DNA of 64,000 nucleotides from Blautia sp. Marseille-P3087 (GCF_900120195.1 NZ_LT635539.1:2088677-2152676); one strand, 5' to 3'; numbered from the stretch's first letter, positions 1 to 8,911 are shown. The notes: generated by a model from the sequence alone, not told the origin. A program made the numbers and translations.

Positions 1-1466
1 GGCGCATTTTTCAGAAATGCACGGGCAATAGAGATACGCTGGCGCTCTCCGCCGGATAGTTCACAGCCATTTTCTCCGATATTGGTATGCCATCCATCCG
101 GCAGTTTTTTGGCAAATTCATCCACATTGGCAAGTTTCGCAGCCGCAATGACCTGTTCATCTGTGGCGTCTTTGTTTCCGATTCGGATATTCTCCAGAAT
201 CGTATTGTCAAACAGTGTGACATCCTGGAATACGATGGAATACAGAGAAAGCAGTGTTTCCGGGTCTATTCGGGATACATCCATGCCTCCCACGGTAATC
301 TTTCCTCTGTTAATATCCCAGAATCTTGCAGCCAGCCGGGATACGGTTGTTTTCCCGCCGCCAGATGGGCCGACCAAAGCCGTAACCTCTCCCTGTTTTG
401 CCGTAAAGGAAACATCTTTCAATACTGTTTCTCCGGTATTGTAGGCAAACCCAACATGGTCAAAGACAATATCATACCCCTGATTGGAAAGCCTGTCACT
501 GCCTTGCTGGATCGGATGATCGAGAATCTCATTCATTCGGGCAATGTTGGTTCGTGTACTGATGACTGCCGCAAGATTCTGGAGCGCGCCCTGCAGAGGG
601 TCATATAAACGTGATACTACCAGAAGGAACATAAAGAATGTAAGCACGGAGAGGCTTCCTTGCATGAGTAGAACAGCTCCCACCAGCGCAACCGTTGCAA
701 TACCAAGCTTCAGCACCAGTGACGCGGAAACCACAAAAGCAGCAAGACCAAATTCATTGAGGATGGAACGATGCTCCACAGCACGGATCTTCTTTTCCAG
801 CCCTTTTAAATATGCCTGCTCCGCATTGTTCGCTTTCAGATCACGAACTGTTTCAATACACTCCTGTATCCCGTCTGCGCAGGCCATCTTCACATCCATC
901 GCTTTCTGATTCAGATTTTCCTGAATCTTTGCGGAAAATCCCACAATCGCAAAAGCAACCGGCAGAACCCATAAGGCAGCCAGCGCCATTCTCCAGTCCG
1001 TAAAGAGCAGACCGATAGAAATCAGAACCGTAGAAATGATCGAACCCGCAAGCTCAGGGATAAAATGTGAAAAACTCTGTTCCAGGAAGGTACAGTCCGC
1101 CATAATGGTACTGGTAAGATCGGCTAAATCCTTTTTTCCGAAAAAAGAAAGAGGGATTTTGCGCAGATGCTCTGCCAGGGTAATGCGGCGGACACCGCTT
1201 TCTTTGTAAGTTGCAAAATAGGTCGCATTGTATTGAAAGAAAGTGGTCAGCAGAATCAAGCCGATACACACCACGCAGCCTGCCACATAAAATGGAATTT
1301 TCCCACCGGGAACACCCCCGTTCATCAAATCGCTGACCAGGTAATATAAAAGTCCTACCGGGAACATAAAAGACAGATTCTGAAGGACACAGGCCAGGCA
1401 GCCTTTGATCAGGTCTTTTGCTCCCTGTTCAGACAGGGCATATTTTTTCTGCAGTTTTTTGATCAT
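1..1466 (-). CDS. ABC transporter permease/ATP-binding half, partial
   Basis: The gene is open from the ATG at 1466 to the left edge, so about 488 residues are visible and the C-terminus is missing. The N-terminal two thirds are hydrophobic. A Walker A (GPSGGGKTT) lies near 345-372 and the signature LSGGERQR near 40-60, so this is an exporter half with membrane domain first and ATPase second. Its start is one base past the stop of the upstream ABC gene, which indicates translational coupling and a heterodimeric exporter. The regulator of the operon is the TetR gene further upstream. The substrate cannot be read from sequence; a drug or metallophore-type exporter is possible. Confidence 0.9.
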   Translation of the reverse strand, partial: MIKKLQKKYALSEQGAKDLIKGCLACVLQNLSFMFPVGLLYYLVSDLMNGGVPGGKIPFYVAGCVVCIGLILLTTFFQYNATYFATYKESGVRRITLAEHLRKIPLSFFGKKDLADLTSTIMADCTFLEQSFSHFIPELAGSIISTVLISIGLLFTDWRMALAALWVLPVAFAIVGFSAKIQENLNQKAMDVKMACADGIQECIETVRDLKANNAEQAYLKGLEKKIRAVEHRSILNEFGLAAFVVSASLVLKLGIATVALVGAVLLMQGSLSVLTFFMFLLVVSRLYDPLQGALQNLAAVISTRTNIARMNEILDHPIQQGSDRLSNQGYDIVFDHVGFAYNTGETVLKDVSFTAKQGEVTALVGPSGGGKTTVSRLAARFWDINRGKITVGGMDVSRIDPETLLSLYSIVFQDVTLFDNTILENIRIGNKDATDEQVIAAAKLANVDEFAKKLPDGWHTNIGENGCELSGGERQRISIARAFLKNA

Positions 1467-1467
1467 A

Positions 1468-3240
1468 TCACTGCACCTCCTTTGTTACCTTCCATTGCAC
1501 GGAAGTCTGGTAATTTTTCCACATACGGCTGAAAATGCCGTCTTTTGCAAGCAATTCACGACTGTTCCCGCACTCGGCAACCTGTCCGTCCTGAATGACA
1601 AAAATCTGATCCACATTTGTTACGGTAGAAAGCCTGTGGGCAATCATAATCACTGTCTTTCCCTCGGAAAGTTTTGAGAAAGCAGCCTGTACACGGCTTT
1701 CGTTATCCGGGTCAGCAAAGGCAGTGGCTTCATCCAGAATAATAATCGGAGCATTTTTCAGCATCACACGGGCAATGGCAATTCGTTGCTGCTCTCCACC
1801 GGATAGATAGACCCCCTTTGTACCGATGACCGTATCCACACCCTGTGGGAGTTTTTTCAGAATATCATCGCATTGCGCGTGATGAAGGGCAGTCAGAACT
1901 TCCTCACGGGTAGCTTCCGGTTTTCCCATACGCACATTTTCCAGAATGGACGCCTTGATGAGACGGCTGTTCTGAAATACGAAAGACACCGTATTCATGA
2001 GTTCCTCTTTTGGGATGTCTTTCACATTAACACCACCGATTTTTACCATTCCGCTCTGGGGATCAAAGAATCGGGAAATCAGGTTGGCAAGGGTTGTCTT
2101 ACCACCGCCGGACGGGCCTACAAAAGCTACCGTCTGCCCTTCAGGAATGGTCAGTGAAATATCTTCTAATACTTCTTTTTCTCCATCATAACTGAAATGA
2201 ACCGATTTCAGTTCCACGGAAGCATTGTGCGGGTGTATTGGGTGTTTGGTTTCCTCCAGAGGCTTCAAACGCAAAACGCTGTCAATTCTCTGTAAAGCGT
2301 CATCTACGATCATGGCATTTTCACTTTGGAACATGATACGTGTCAGTGTAATAGAAATAACCGGCGTAATAATGATATAGAAAATGAGATCCAGTAAGAA
2401 ACCGGAAGTCACACCGTCTTGTGTCAGCAACAAGCCTCCGGCGATCAGTGTGGCAAAAACTCCGTTGATTGCAGCTGTATAGAACATCATCGGTGTCCGA
2501 AGCTGCTTGGTATAAGCGATCACCCATACTTTATACCGGTCAATGGAGTCTTTAAACTTCTTAAAGGAAAAGATGGTCTGGCCAAAGGTTTTTACCACCG
2601 GAATCCCGCGGACATACTCTACCGCTTCGTTGGACATATCATCCAGCGCATTCTGGTATTCTTTCATCTTTTCCTGCATCTGCTTTCCGGTCATTGTCAT
2701 CATGATCAGAAATCCCAGCACAACCGGAACAAGGCTCAACAGTCCCAGTCTCCAGTCAAATGCAAACAACAGCACCAAAAGACCACAGGGGGTTGCAATG
2801 GCATTGGCTCTGTCGGGAAGCTGATGAGCGAGATAGGTTTCAGTGGCTGCGCTGGATTCGTTGACGATCTTGCGCAGTTTTCCGCTGCCAAAACTTTCAG
2901 CAAAACCTAAGGGAAGTCTGACAATATGTTCCATGGTCTGGATACGCAGGTTTGTGGCGATACGAAATGCCCCTAAATGGGAACACATCAGCCCTGCTAT
3001 GTAGACAAGCACCGCTATAACCGCAAACAATACTGCCATCCAGCCATTACCGGTCAGGTTCTGTGCCTGGCCAAAATTCGGTGCCACCTCCAGTACTTCC
3101 TTGATCATTTTCCAGATGTAATAGAAGGGTACCAGAGCGATCAGGGCACTGATTGCAGAAAGCACCCAGGAAGCATAGGTCAGGTACTTATGGCTACCTG
3201 CAATTTCCAGCAGGCGTGATAAATTGGATTGTTTTTTCAA
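1468..3240 (-). CDS. ABC transporter permease/ATP-binding protein
   Basis: This 590-residue protein has transmembrane helices within residues 20-300 and a nucleotide-binding domain at about 342-580. Walker A is at 375-382 (GPSGGGKT), the signature LSGGEQQ at 479-485, the Walker B acidic pair at D503-E504 and the switch histidine at H535. This is the standard type IV exporter half-transporter layout. It is followed with a one-base gap by a second half-transporter, so the two probably form one heterodimer in the cytoplasmic membrane. A TetR regulator lies 110 bases upstream on the same strand. Confidence 0.93.
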   Translation of the reverse strand: MKKQSNLSRLLEIAGSHKYLTYASWVLSAISALIALVPFYYIWKMIKEVLEVAPNFGQAQNLTGNGWMAVLFAVIAVLVYIAGLMCSHLGAFRIATNLRIQTMEHIVRLPLGFAESFGSGKLRKIVNESSAATETYLAHQLPDRANAIATPCGLLVLLFAFDWRLGLLSLVPVVLGFLIMMTMTGKQMQEKMKEYQNALDDMSNEAVEYVRGIPVVKTFGQTIFSFKKFKDSIDRYKVWVIAYTKQLRTPMMFYTAAINGVFATLIAGGLLLTQDGVTSGFLLDLIFYIIITPVISITLTRIMFQSENAMIVDDALQRIDSVLRLKPLEETKHPIHPHNASVELKSVHFSYDGEKEVLEDISLTIPEGQTVAFVGPSGGGKTTLANLISRFFDPQSGMVKIGGVNVKDIPKEELMNTVSFVFQNSRLIKASILENVRMGKPEATREEVLTALHHAQCDDILKKLPQGVDTVIGTKGVYLSGGEQQRIAIARVMLKNAPIIILDEATAFADPDNESRVQAAFSKLSEGKTVIMIAHRLSTVTNVDQIFVIQDGQVAECGNSRELLAKDGIFSRMWKNYQTSVQWKVTKEVQ

Positions 3241-3350
3241 AAAAATTCCTCCTTTTCTTTGTGTTTATGATAAAGAGAACACGTCTATGTTCTTACAATA
3301 TCCGAATTTAGGTTAGTTGTTGCTAACTGTCAAACAAAAATTATAAGGCA

Positions 3351-3974
3351 TTACTGCCCCATAATTTTCATCCATCCTGCTGTATAAAAGGCGCGCATTT
3401 CTCTAACGTAGTTTTCGGCATCTTTTAGCGGCATTTCATGAATGATCAATTCAAAAAAAGTATGAAACATGCCGGTGATCAGAATATGCTCCAGCGAAGG
3501 ATCGATATGGGGAGAGGGCCTTCCAAGCTTCCTTAAAACCTCCTGATAGGCATGAGTCCCTTCCACTTCAATCTCCACCATTTCATCAATTAGCCCGGCA
3601 AATTTTGTTCCTTCCGAACAGACAAGGATCAGTTTACATTCCTCTAAATGCTCATACGCATAATGAAGAATATCGTACATGCAGATTCCCGAAATATCAC
3701 TCATGACTTCCGGCTGTCTGGCAGCTGGAAGTTCGGCAAACTCCTGCTGTGCCTTTATAAAACGGTTGCGAATATATTCATAATGCTCACCAACGATGGC
3801 TTCAAAAAGTTCTTCTTTACTTTTGTAATATCCGTAAAAGGCTCCGGTAGTCATTCCCACGGATTTCACAATATTCCGCAGGGAAGCGTCTTTATATCCT
3901 TTTTCTAAAAATTCCGTTTTCGCTGCCCGGTGGATATTTTCTAAAGTCATTCCATTTCCGTTTATTTTGTACAC
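3351..3974 (-). CDS. TetR/AcrR family transcriptional regulator
   Basis: The 207-residue reading has an N-terminal TetR helix-turn-helix: a helix with EFLEKGYKDASLRNI followed by VGMTTGAFYGYYKSKEELF, the usual recognition-helix signature. The C-terminal part would be the ligand-binding domain. The longest reading begins with GTG at 3974, which overlaps the AGGAGG ribosome site, so the real start may be the ATG at 3950, although spacing to that ATG is long. The gene lies just upstream of the ABC pair on the same strand. A 28-bp inverted repeat sits immediately before it, which suggests autorepression plus control of the exporter. Confidence 0.9.
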   Translation of the reverse strand: MYKINGNGMTLENIHRAAKTEFLEKGYKDASLRNIVKSVGMTTGAFYGYYKSKEELFEAIVGEHYEYIRNRFIKAQQEFAELPAARQPEVMSDISGICMYDILHYAYEHLEECKLILVCSEGTKFAGLIDEMVEIEVEGTHAYQEVLRKLGRPSPHIDPSLEHILITGMFHTFFELIIHEMPLKDAENYVREMRAFYTAGWMKIMGQ

Positions 3975-3980
3975 CTCCTA

Positions 3981-4008
3981 TATAACAGCGCTATATAACA
4001 CTGTTATA
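3981..4008. promoter_or_regulatory. TetR operator-like palindrome
   Basis: The arms TATAACAG and CTGTTATA are perfectly complementary, and the inner region (GCGCTATATAACA) is also roughly symmetric. The site lies directly upstream of the ribosome site of the TetR gene. Position and symmetry fit an autoregulatory TetR operator; binding is inferred. Confidence 0.65.
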
Positions 4009-4202
4009 ATTTTAATCTCTGAAAAAGGTTTTGTCAATAGCAACAAGAAATAGTTGCATAAAAACTGCAATCCAAACATCATTCTGCACTTTATTACTGA
4101 TAAAATTTTTAAATACTGGTTTTGACAAAAGTTTCCTTTTTTCTAATAAATGATAAGCAGGGTGGAGTTTGTTCTCACACCCTGCTTTGTGATTATCATG
4201 AA

Positions 4203-4363
4203 TTACTCGAAGATCTTCTTCACTTTTTCTTTCAGCCTGTCCATGCACCTGTAAACTGCCTTTTCGGTAATCTTCAGATACCTGGCGATTTCATGAGTGC
4301 TGTGGTTGTCTTTCCCACGCCACCTTTTTGATTGGTCAGAGCAATCACTTTGCAATTTGACAT
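4203..4363 (-). pseudogene. Fusion scar: ParA N-terminus joined to sigma-factor region 4 end
   Basis: From the ATG at 4363, behind a good AGGA ribosome site, the reading is a plasmid-type ParA start with Walker A (QKGGVGKTTTA), then a stop within about 30 codons. In another frame the DNA continues as the end of a sigma-70 region 4-like helix-turn-helix (STHEIARYLKITEKAV...), ending in TAA at 4203-4205. The junction is near 4298. Neither part is complete, so this is a deletion scar of mobile DNA. The ParA start resembles the parA genes at 20.1 and 29.6 kb. Confidence 0.75.
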
Positions 4364-4545
4364 AGGTGCGTCCTCCTTTTCTGATTTGAAATACTTTTTT
4401 GCGTATTTTTTACTTCTTTCACCAACAACTGAACATTATCATAAGCCAGACCGAATTTAAATAGCTTTTTACCTTGCTTATTATAGAAAGTAGTGACCTT
4501 ATCCCAGCTACTAGTTACATTGCCATCGCCATAACGAAATCATTA
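4364..4545 (-). pseudogene. Unidentified coding remnant upstream of the ParA scar
   Basis: One minus-strand frame is open here and reads YGDGNVTSSWDKVTTFYNK, then a lysine-rich tail that runs into the ParA ribosome site. It has no start codon and no family I recognise. It looks like the C-terminal end of the gene that once preceded parA, but composition is the only support. Confidence 0.3.
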
Positions 4546-4588
4546 TTTCCCTCAAAATTATAAATTCTTTAGTTTAAAAAACTTGAAG

Positions 4589-5032
4589 TTATAAACATCT
4601 TTGCAAATATATCATATCTATCAACTGTACGCCGCCCTCATAAATTGGGTGGTCATAATTGTCAGTAAAGAAATTGGGAATCTTGTGAGAACGGACAAAT
4701 CCACATTTTTCATAAAATGGTATCGTCAATGGACTGTCACCTGTTCCAACTTGCAAAACAGAATATTCATCTGCATATTTACTGGCAAGAAAATCAATTA
4801 GTGCTTTGCCATAGCCCTTTCCCTGACTTTTCGGATCGACTGCGATATTCTTGATTTCAAGTATTCCATTACCTTCATCGGTAACAACACATTCAGCTTT
4901 TACATTACCATCTTCAAGTACATACATAGTACTTTTTTCAAGATAGTGATCAATCATATTTTCCTGCTCATCAGCTAATAACAATAATGCTATAAATTGC
5001 TTTTTATTCTCATTCACTTCTCGGATTTTCAT
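4589..5032 (-). CDS. GNAT family N-acetyltransferase
   Basis: The 147-residue protein has the GNAT fold pattern. The central strand IKNIAVDPKSQGKGYGKALI carries the acetyl-CoA pyrophosphate loop (Q/R-x-x-G-x-G/A; here QGKGYG), followed by the helix LIDFLASKY and the late motif PFYEKCGF. Length is normal for a single-domain GNAT. The acetyl acceptor is unknown. It stands beside a NUDIX gene in a string of small accessory genes, each apparently with its own ribosome site. Confidence 0.85.
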   Translation of the reverse strand: MKIREVNENKKQFIALLLLADEQENMIDHYLEKSTMYVLEDGNVKAECVVTDEGNGILEIKNIAVDPKSQGKGYGKALIDFLASKYADEYSVLQVGTGDSPLTIPFYEKCGFVRSHKIPNFFTDNYDHPIYEGGVQLIDMIYLQRCL

Positions 5033-5080
5033 ATCTATTACTCCGTCAAACTTGAAGTTGTCAGTTTAGAAAACCGGAAG

Positions 5081-5701
5081 TCAATCAAATAAAGCTTCCC
5101 ATTTTTCTGATTGCATTGCATTAAAACACATCGCAATTTGTTCTTTATTATTCTTTTCTTCTGCAAGTTCTGGAAGCTCATCAATTCCAAAATAATCAAA
5201 ACCTGTTGTTTCAATATTCGTTTTAAATTGACCGCCCGTTACTTCACATTGCATAAAAATCTTACATACTTTATACGCATATATTGGAAGATTATGTTTC
5301 TCCCTATCTTGAACAGCAATCACACGTTTTACAGTAACATCAAGTCCTGATTCCTCTTTGACCTCCTTTATTGTATTCTCCTCTACGGAAATATCAACAT
5401 CACACCAACCTCCCGGTAATGACCAAGTACCATTTGCTTCATGAACCAATAATATTTTCCCATCTTTAAAAATCGCAGCCCTTGTATCTATTTTAGGAGT
5501 CTGATATCCTACATCACTGCAAAATAAATTTTGAACTTTTTCTGTAGATATTTCAGTTTTATAGCTTATCATTTCAGCAGAAATTTCTCGGATTCTTTCA
5601 TATCGTTCTATATCAAATTTGTCCTTTCCATAAAACAAACCACCCTGAGCAATAGCTTGTAATTCTACTGCCCATTTTAGCCATTGTTCGTTTTTATTCA
5701 T
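5081..5701 (-). CDS. NUDIX hydrolase with N-terminal helical domain
   Basis: In this 206-residue protein, residues 1-65 form a helical leader typical of the ADP-ribose pyrophosphatase-like group. The Nudix box spans about 98-120, with the EVKEESGL core and its catalytic glutamates; the usual arginine is lysine (K112). It probably cleaves a nucleoside diphosphate linked to another moiety. ADP-ribose or an oxidised nucleotide are candidates, but the substrate is not determined. The ATG at 5701 has an AAAGGAG site upstream. Confidence 0.87.
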   Translation of the reverse strand: MNKNEQWLKWAVELQAIAQGGLFYGKDKFDIERYERIREISAEMISYKTEISTEKVQNLFCSDVGYQTPKIDTRAAIFKDGKILLVHEANGTWSLPGGWCDVDISVEENTIKEVKEESGLDVTVKRVIAVQDREKHNLPIYAYKVCKIFMQCEVTGGQFKTNIETTGFDYFGIDELPELAEEKNNKEQIAMCFNAMQSEKWEALFD

Positions 5702-5837
5702 AGATTATCGCTCCTTTAAATTCCGAGTTGTTAAACTCTTTCTAACCTCCATCTTCTTGCCCTTCGGACAAGAAGCATCCCTCGCTCTAAGAGCTCGGTC
5801 AATTCCGATTGTTCGAGCTTTTCAAATACTAACGTAC

Positions 5838-6170
5838 TTAATTCTGTTCAATAAGTGATTTATAGTAGTTACCAAAGTCAGCAAGTGAATTAACAATTGG
5901 AAGCATTTTTGTTCCGAGTTCCGTTAATCCGTATTCAACTCTCGGTGGCTGCTCATGGTAATCGTGGCGATATGCCAGTCCATCACTCATCATTTGTCTT
6001 AAACTATCTGTCAAAACCTTTTGTGAAATACCATCTATACTTCGTTGTAGCTCATTGAATCTCCATGGGCGCTCTTTCAAGTTACGCAAAATCAGCAGTT
6101 TCCATTTTCCTCCGATGAGAGATACCGCTGTTGCAACTGGGCATTCCGGTAATTCTTCTTTTGCTCGCAT
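5838..6170 (-). CDS. HxlR family transcriptional regulator
   Basis: The 110-residue protein (start ATG 6170 behind GGAGGTGAG) has the HxlR signature: CPVATAVSLIGGKWKLLILRNL, then RFNELQRSIDGISQKVLTDSLRQM, and a wing with PPRVEYGLTELG. HxlR proteins are winged-helix dimers that often sense quinones, aldehydes or other electrophiles. It is divergent from a small cupin gene with a shared 143-bp intergenic region, the usual arrangement of such a regulator and its target. Confidence 0.9.
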   Translation of the reverse strand: MRAKEELPECPVATAVSLIGGKWKLLILRNLKERPWRFNELQRSIDGISQKVLTDSLRQMMSDGLAYRHDYHEQPPRVEYGLTELGTKMLPIVNSLADFGNYYKSLIEQN

Positions 6171-6238
6171 AATTCTCACCTCCGAGTCTATTGTAACACA
6201 TTCAATTTTAAGTGTGCAGTTACAAAAAAGGTGCGTAC

Positions 6239-6267
6239 TTGTTTTTGTATGTGTCTCACACTATACT
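6239..6267 (+). promoter_or_regulatory. Promoter of the cupin gene
   Basis: TTGTTT and TATACT are separated by exactly 17 bases, upstream of the cupin ribosome site TGGAGGT at 6301. It lies between the divergent HxlR and cupin genes, so it is the likely control point for HxlR. Confidence 0.6.
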
Positions 6268-6313
6268 AATACCAAGCAGCCAGAAACTACAAATTAACTA
6301 TGGAGGTATTATT

Positions 6314-6667
6314 ATGGCAAATTACACAAAAACAACTATTGGAAAGGAAAACCGAATTGAGCTGCATGAAAAGTTGTCTTTAACAGGTGCAGAAATCAGT
6401 TTAAACGAACTACCTGCAGGAGCAAATGTCCCATTTGTTCATTCTCATAAAGAAAATGAAGAAATCTATGGAATTCTTTCAGGTAACGGCAAAGCCATAA
6501 TTGATGGAGAAGAAATCAGCCTTTCAACTGGAGACTGGCTAAAAATCGCACCTGCTGCAAAGCGTCAGTTTTTTGCATCCGATATTTCCGGAATTACTTA
6601 TATCTGCATACAGGTAAAAGAAAATTCTCTGGAACATTTTACAGCAGAGGACGTCCTAATCGGCTAA
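6314..6667 (+). CDS. Small single-domain cupin protein
   Basis: The ATG at 6314 follows TGGAGGT and gives 117 residues; longer upstream readings lack a ribosome site. Cupin motif 1 is visible as PFVHSHKENEEIYGILSG (metal-ligand histidines and glutamate), and motif 2 as GDWLKIAPAAKRQF, in which the usual histidine is replaced. The protein is a small beta-barrel that may bind a metal or a small molecule. The divergent HxlR gene suggests induction by a reactive small compound. Enzymatic activity is uncertain. Confidence 0.85.
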   Translation: MANYTKTTIGKENRIELHEKLSLTGAEISLNELPAGANVPFVHSHKENEEIYGILSGNGKAIIDGEEISLSTGDWLKIAPAAKRQFFASDISGITYICIQVKENSLEHFTAEDVLIG

Positions 6668-6690
6668 TTAAAAGTATTTATTTACAAAAA

Positions 6691-6731
6691 TGCACAGTTC
6701 CCGATAAGCTAAGAACTGTGCATTTCTTTTT
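6691..6731 (+). terminator. Rho-independent terminator after cupin
   Basis: TGCACAGTTC and GAACTGTGCA form a perfect stem at 6691-6722, followed by a T-rich run. It lies 24 bases past the cupin stop. Confidence 0.8.
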
Positions 6732-6833
6732 TCTTCAATTTTACAATTTCTCTATTTTTCAAACAAGAACTTCTCGATTTCAAATGGCGATAAATAAATC
6801 TCTCCACCATCATCAGTTTAATTTTCGTTTAGA

Positions 6834-7742
6834 TTAACGATTTCTTTTTCCGGTATTTTCTGTCCCTCGGATTTCCTCATGATAGAAATAATCCACGATC
6901 ACCGGATGTCCCTGCGGGACTCTGCCATAAGGCATTTCATTATCCACAAAAGGACAATCATACTTCTTAGCCATTTCCGTAGCTTTTACTTCAAGCGCTT
7001 CAAAGTAGCTGCGGTTATGCTTGTTATAGATCTCATCGTAAAGCGGTACAAGATCAGGATATTTTTCGGCGATATAATCCATAATTGTCTTTTTGAAACT
7101 GCCTCGAAGATTGAGATTTTCGAGCCAGAACAGATCGCACTGATCCTTTACCCTCTCAAAGATTGCTTCAAAATCCGTGATACCGGGGAATACCGGGGAT
7201 ACGAAACAGACTGTACGGATACCTGCTTCATATACCTGCTTCATAGCAGCGATACGGCACTCAATGCTAGAAGCAGAGTCCATATCGTTCTTGAATTTTT
7301 CATCTAGTGTGTTGATCGACCATGAAACGGTTACTCGTCCAAGCTTCTTCAGCAGATCAATATCCCGTGCCACAAGATCCGATTTTGTGCAGATCAGAAT
7401 ATCTGCGTCACTGCCGATCAGCTGCTCCAGAAGTTTTCTGGTATTCCCGAATTGCTTCTCCTGTGGATTGTAGCCATCTGTCACAGAACCGATGACCACC
7501 CGTTGTCCGGCATATTTCTTCAGATTCTTAATTTCCGGCCAATGCTTCACATCAAGGAAAGTGCCCCATTCCTCCTTGTGTCCGGTAAAGCGCTTCATAA
7601 AAGAAGCATAGCAATACTTGCAGGCGTGTGTACAGCCTACATATGGATTGACCGAGTAACCGCCTACAGGCAGACTGGACTTGGTCATGATGTTCTTTGT
7701 TTCCACCTCACGAATGAGGATTCCATTTATTACTTCTGCCAT
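6834..7742 (-). CDS. Radical SAM protein, SPL-like (mobile-pair protein A type)
   Basis: This 302-residue protein has a CxxxCxxC cluster at C37, C41 and C44 (GCTHACKYCYA), which binds a 4Fe-4S cluster and S-adenosylmethionine. The rest of the sequence resembles the spore photoproduct lyase-like radical SAM group. Its start overlaps the end of a second radical SAM gene by 13 bases, and that gene overlaps a MarR gene. This three-gene set matches what is catalogued as the radical SAM mobile pair system, whose reaction is unknown. I assign the family from layout and motif, with no substrate. Confidence 0.85.
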   Translation of the reverse strand: MAEVINGILIREVETKNIMTKSSLPVGGYSVNPYVGCTHACKYCYASFMKRFTGHKEEWGTFLDVKHWPEIKNLKKYAGQRVVIGSVTDGYNPQEKQFGNTRKLLEQLIGSDADILICTKSDLVARDIDLLKKLGRVTVSWSINTLDEKFKNDMDSASSIECRIAAMKQVYEAGIRTVCFVSPVFPGITDFEAIFERVKDQCDLFWLENLNLRGSFKKTIMDYIAEKYPDLVPLYDEIYNKHNRSYFEALEVKATEMAKKYDCPFVDNEMPYGRVPQGHPVIVDYFYHEEIRGTENTGKRNR

Positions 7743-8431
7743 GATCTCTGTACCTCCAACACTTTATTGAATTCATCCGGCATTTCCTGAATCATATTTT
7801 CATTCCCTATGATAGGGACAAGATCTTCCTTCATAAATACCGGAATGTCAAGCACATGCGCCTGATCTGTCAGAGACCATGCCCACTCCGGCTCCGTATG
7901 AACCTTCCTGCTCTGAACTCCAGTCATGGTGCCGACAACGATCCAGTTAATCCCGGAAAGATCAACTGAACCTGGATTGTCGAATAGCGGCTCAAAGGTA
8001 ACATGATAGTGTTTTGCTCTGACATTTTCCCGTAGTGCGTCAATACGCCACAGTTCTGCTTTTCTCGTCACCGTAACACCAAACCATGCGTTTTCCAAAT
8101 CTGTATCAAAATCCAGCAGATCTGGTCGCTTTGTAAGGAACAGGAACTGATGCTGTGGATTTTCACGGATTTTTTCAAATACCTCGTCTCTCCATTCTGA
8201 CTTCCAGCCGGAAAGATCACTCATGCCGGTAAGAAGAAAGTTCTGCGGACGTTTCTTTTCCATCATCTTGAGCTTACCCGGAAAGAATTCAGGGTCAGCA
8301 AAGTCATCAATCATATGCCAGCGTTTCACATTATTGCGGGCATAGCAATATGCACACCCCACTGTACATCCGATGACGATATTCATGTTTTGAATCTGAT
8401 CTTTGATACAAATATTCATGATTTCTGCCAC
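7730..8431 (-). CDS. Radical SAM protein, DUF5131-like (mobile-pair protein B type)
   Basis: The 233-residue protein has C22, C26 and C29 (CTVGCAYCYAR), the radical SAM cluster, near its N-terminus. Later motifs (FLTKRPDLL, WFGVTVTRK, WIVVGTMTG) resemble the phage Gp37/Gp68 or DUF5131 radical SAM group. It overlaps the MarR stop by 16 bases and the next radical SAM start by 13, so all three are translated as a unit. The product and substrate are not known. It may act with its partner on a shared nucleic-acid or protein substrate, which is speculation. Confidence 0.85.
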   Translation of the reverse strand: MAEIMNICIKDQIQNMNIVIGCTVGCAYCYARNNVKRWHMIDDFADPEFFPGKLKMMEKKRPQNFLLTGMSDLSGWKSEWRDEVFEKIRENPQHQFLFLTKRPDLLDFDTDLENAWFGVTVTRKAELWRIDALRENVRAKHYHVTFEPLFDNPGSVDLSGINWIVVGTMTGVQSRKVHTEPEWAWSLTDQAHVLDIPVFMKEDLVPIIGNENMIQEMPDEFNKVLEVQRSWQK

Positions 8432-8853
8432 TCCTCAAGATTCTTTCTGATACGGTCGAGGCATTCCTCAAACTGGGTAATTTCTTCCTCCGAAAAACCT
8501 TTGTAGTAAATACTGCCCATTTTATCAGATACAGAATCGTATTCGTCCTTTAAGGCATGTGCTTTTTCAGTCAGAAACAGGAGTGTTTTCCTTTTGTCCG
8601 TTTCAGACTGAACGCGTCTTAGCAGCCCTTGATTTTCCATTCTTTCCAGCATCGTAGTAAGAGAAGTTATCGCTAATCCACATTTAATCGAGAGTGACCT
8701 GATTGAGATTCCATCTTCCTGCCACAGTACATAAAGAATACGCCCCTGGGCTCCGTTAAACGCATCAATATTCTTTTCGCTGAGAATCTTCTCAAAGATT
8801 CGATCTCCAAGTTGTTTTATTTTGGTAACAAGAAATCCGCCATTCATTTTCAC
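8416..8853 (-). CDS. MarR family transcriptional regulator of the radical SAM pair
   Basis: The 145-residue protein has the MarR winged helix: GISIRSLSIKCGLAITSLTTML, then MENQGLLRRVQSETDKRKTLLFLTEKA. The preferred start is GTG at 8853, eight bases from AGGAG; ATG at 8847 is the alternative. It is first in the operon, and its promoter and ribosome site lie inside a perfect palindrome. That strongly suggests autorepression relieved by a ligand. Confidence 0.9.
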   Translation of the reverse strand: MKMNGGFLVTKIKQLGDRIFEKILSEKNIDAFNGAQGRILYVLWQEDGISIRSLSIKCGLAITSLTTMLERMENQGLLRRVQSETDKRKTLLFLTEKAHALKDEYDSVSDKMGSIYYKGFSEEEITQFEECLDRIRKNLEEWQKS

Positions 8854-8856
8854 ACA

Positions 8857-8911
8857 AAAACTCCTATATAGTATTTTATCAAATAATACTATATAGGAGT
8901 TTTACTGTCAA
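8857..8911 (-). promoter_or_regulatory. Palindromic operator-promoter of the MarR/radical SAM operon
   Basis: A perfect 19-bp inverted repeat (8857-8875 and 8885-8903, 9-base spacer) covers the operon leader. On the minus strand TTGACA at 8911-8906 and TATTAT at 8888-8883 are exactly 17 bases apart. The right arm therefore covers the spacer and -10, and the left arm covers the AGGAG ribosome site. A dimeric MarR bound here would block both initiation and the early transcript. Confidence 0.8.
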
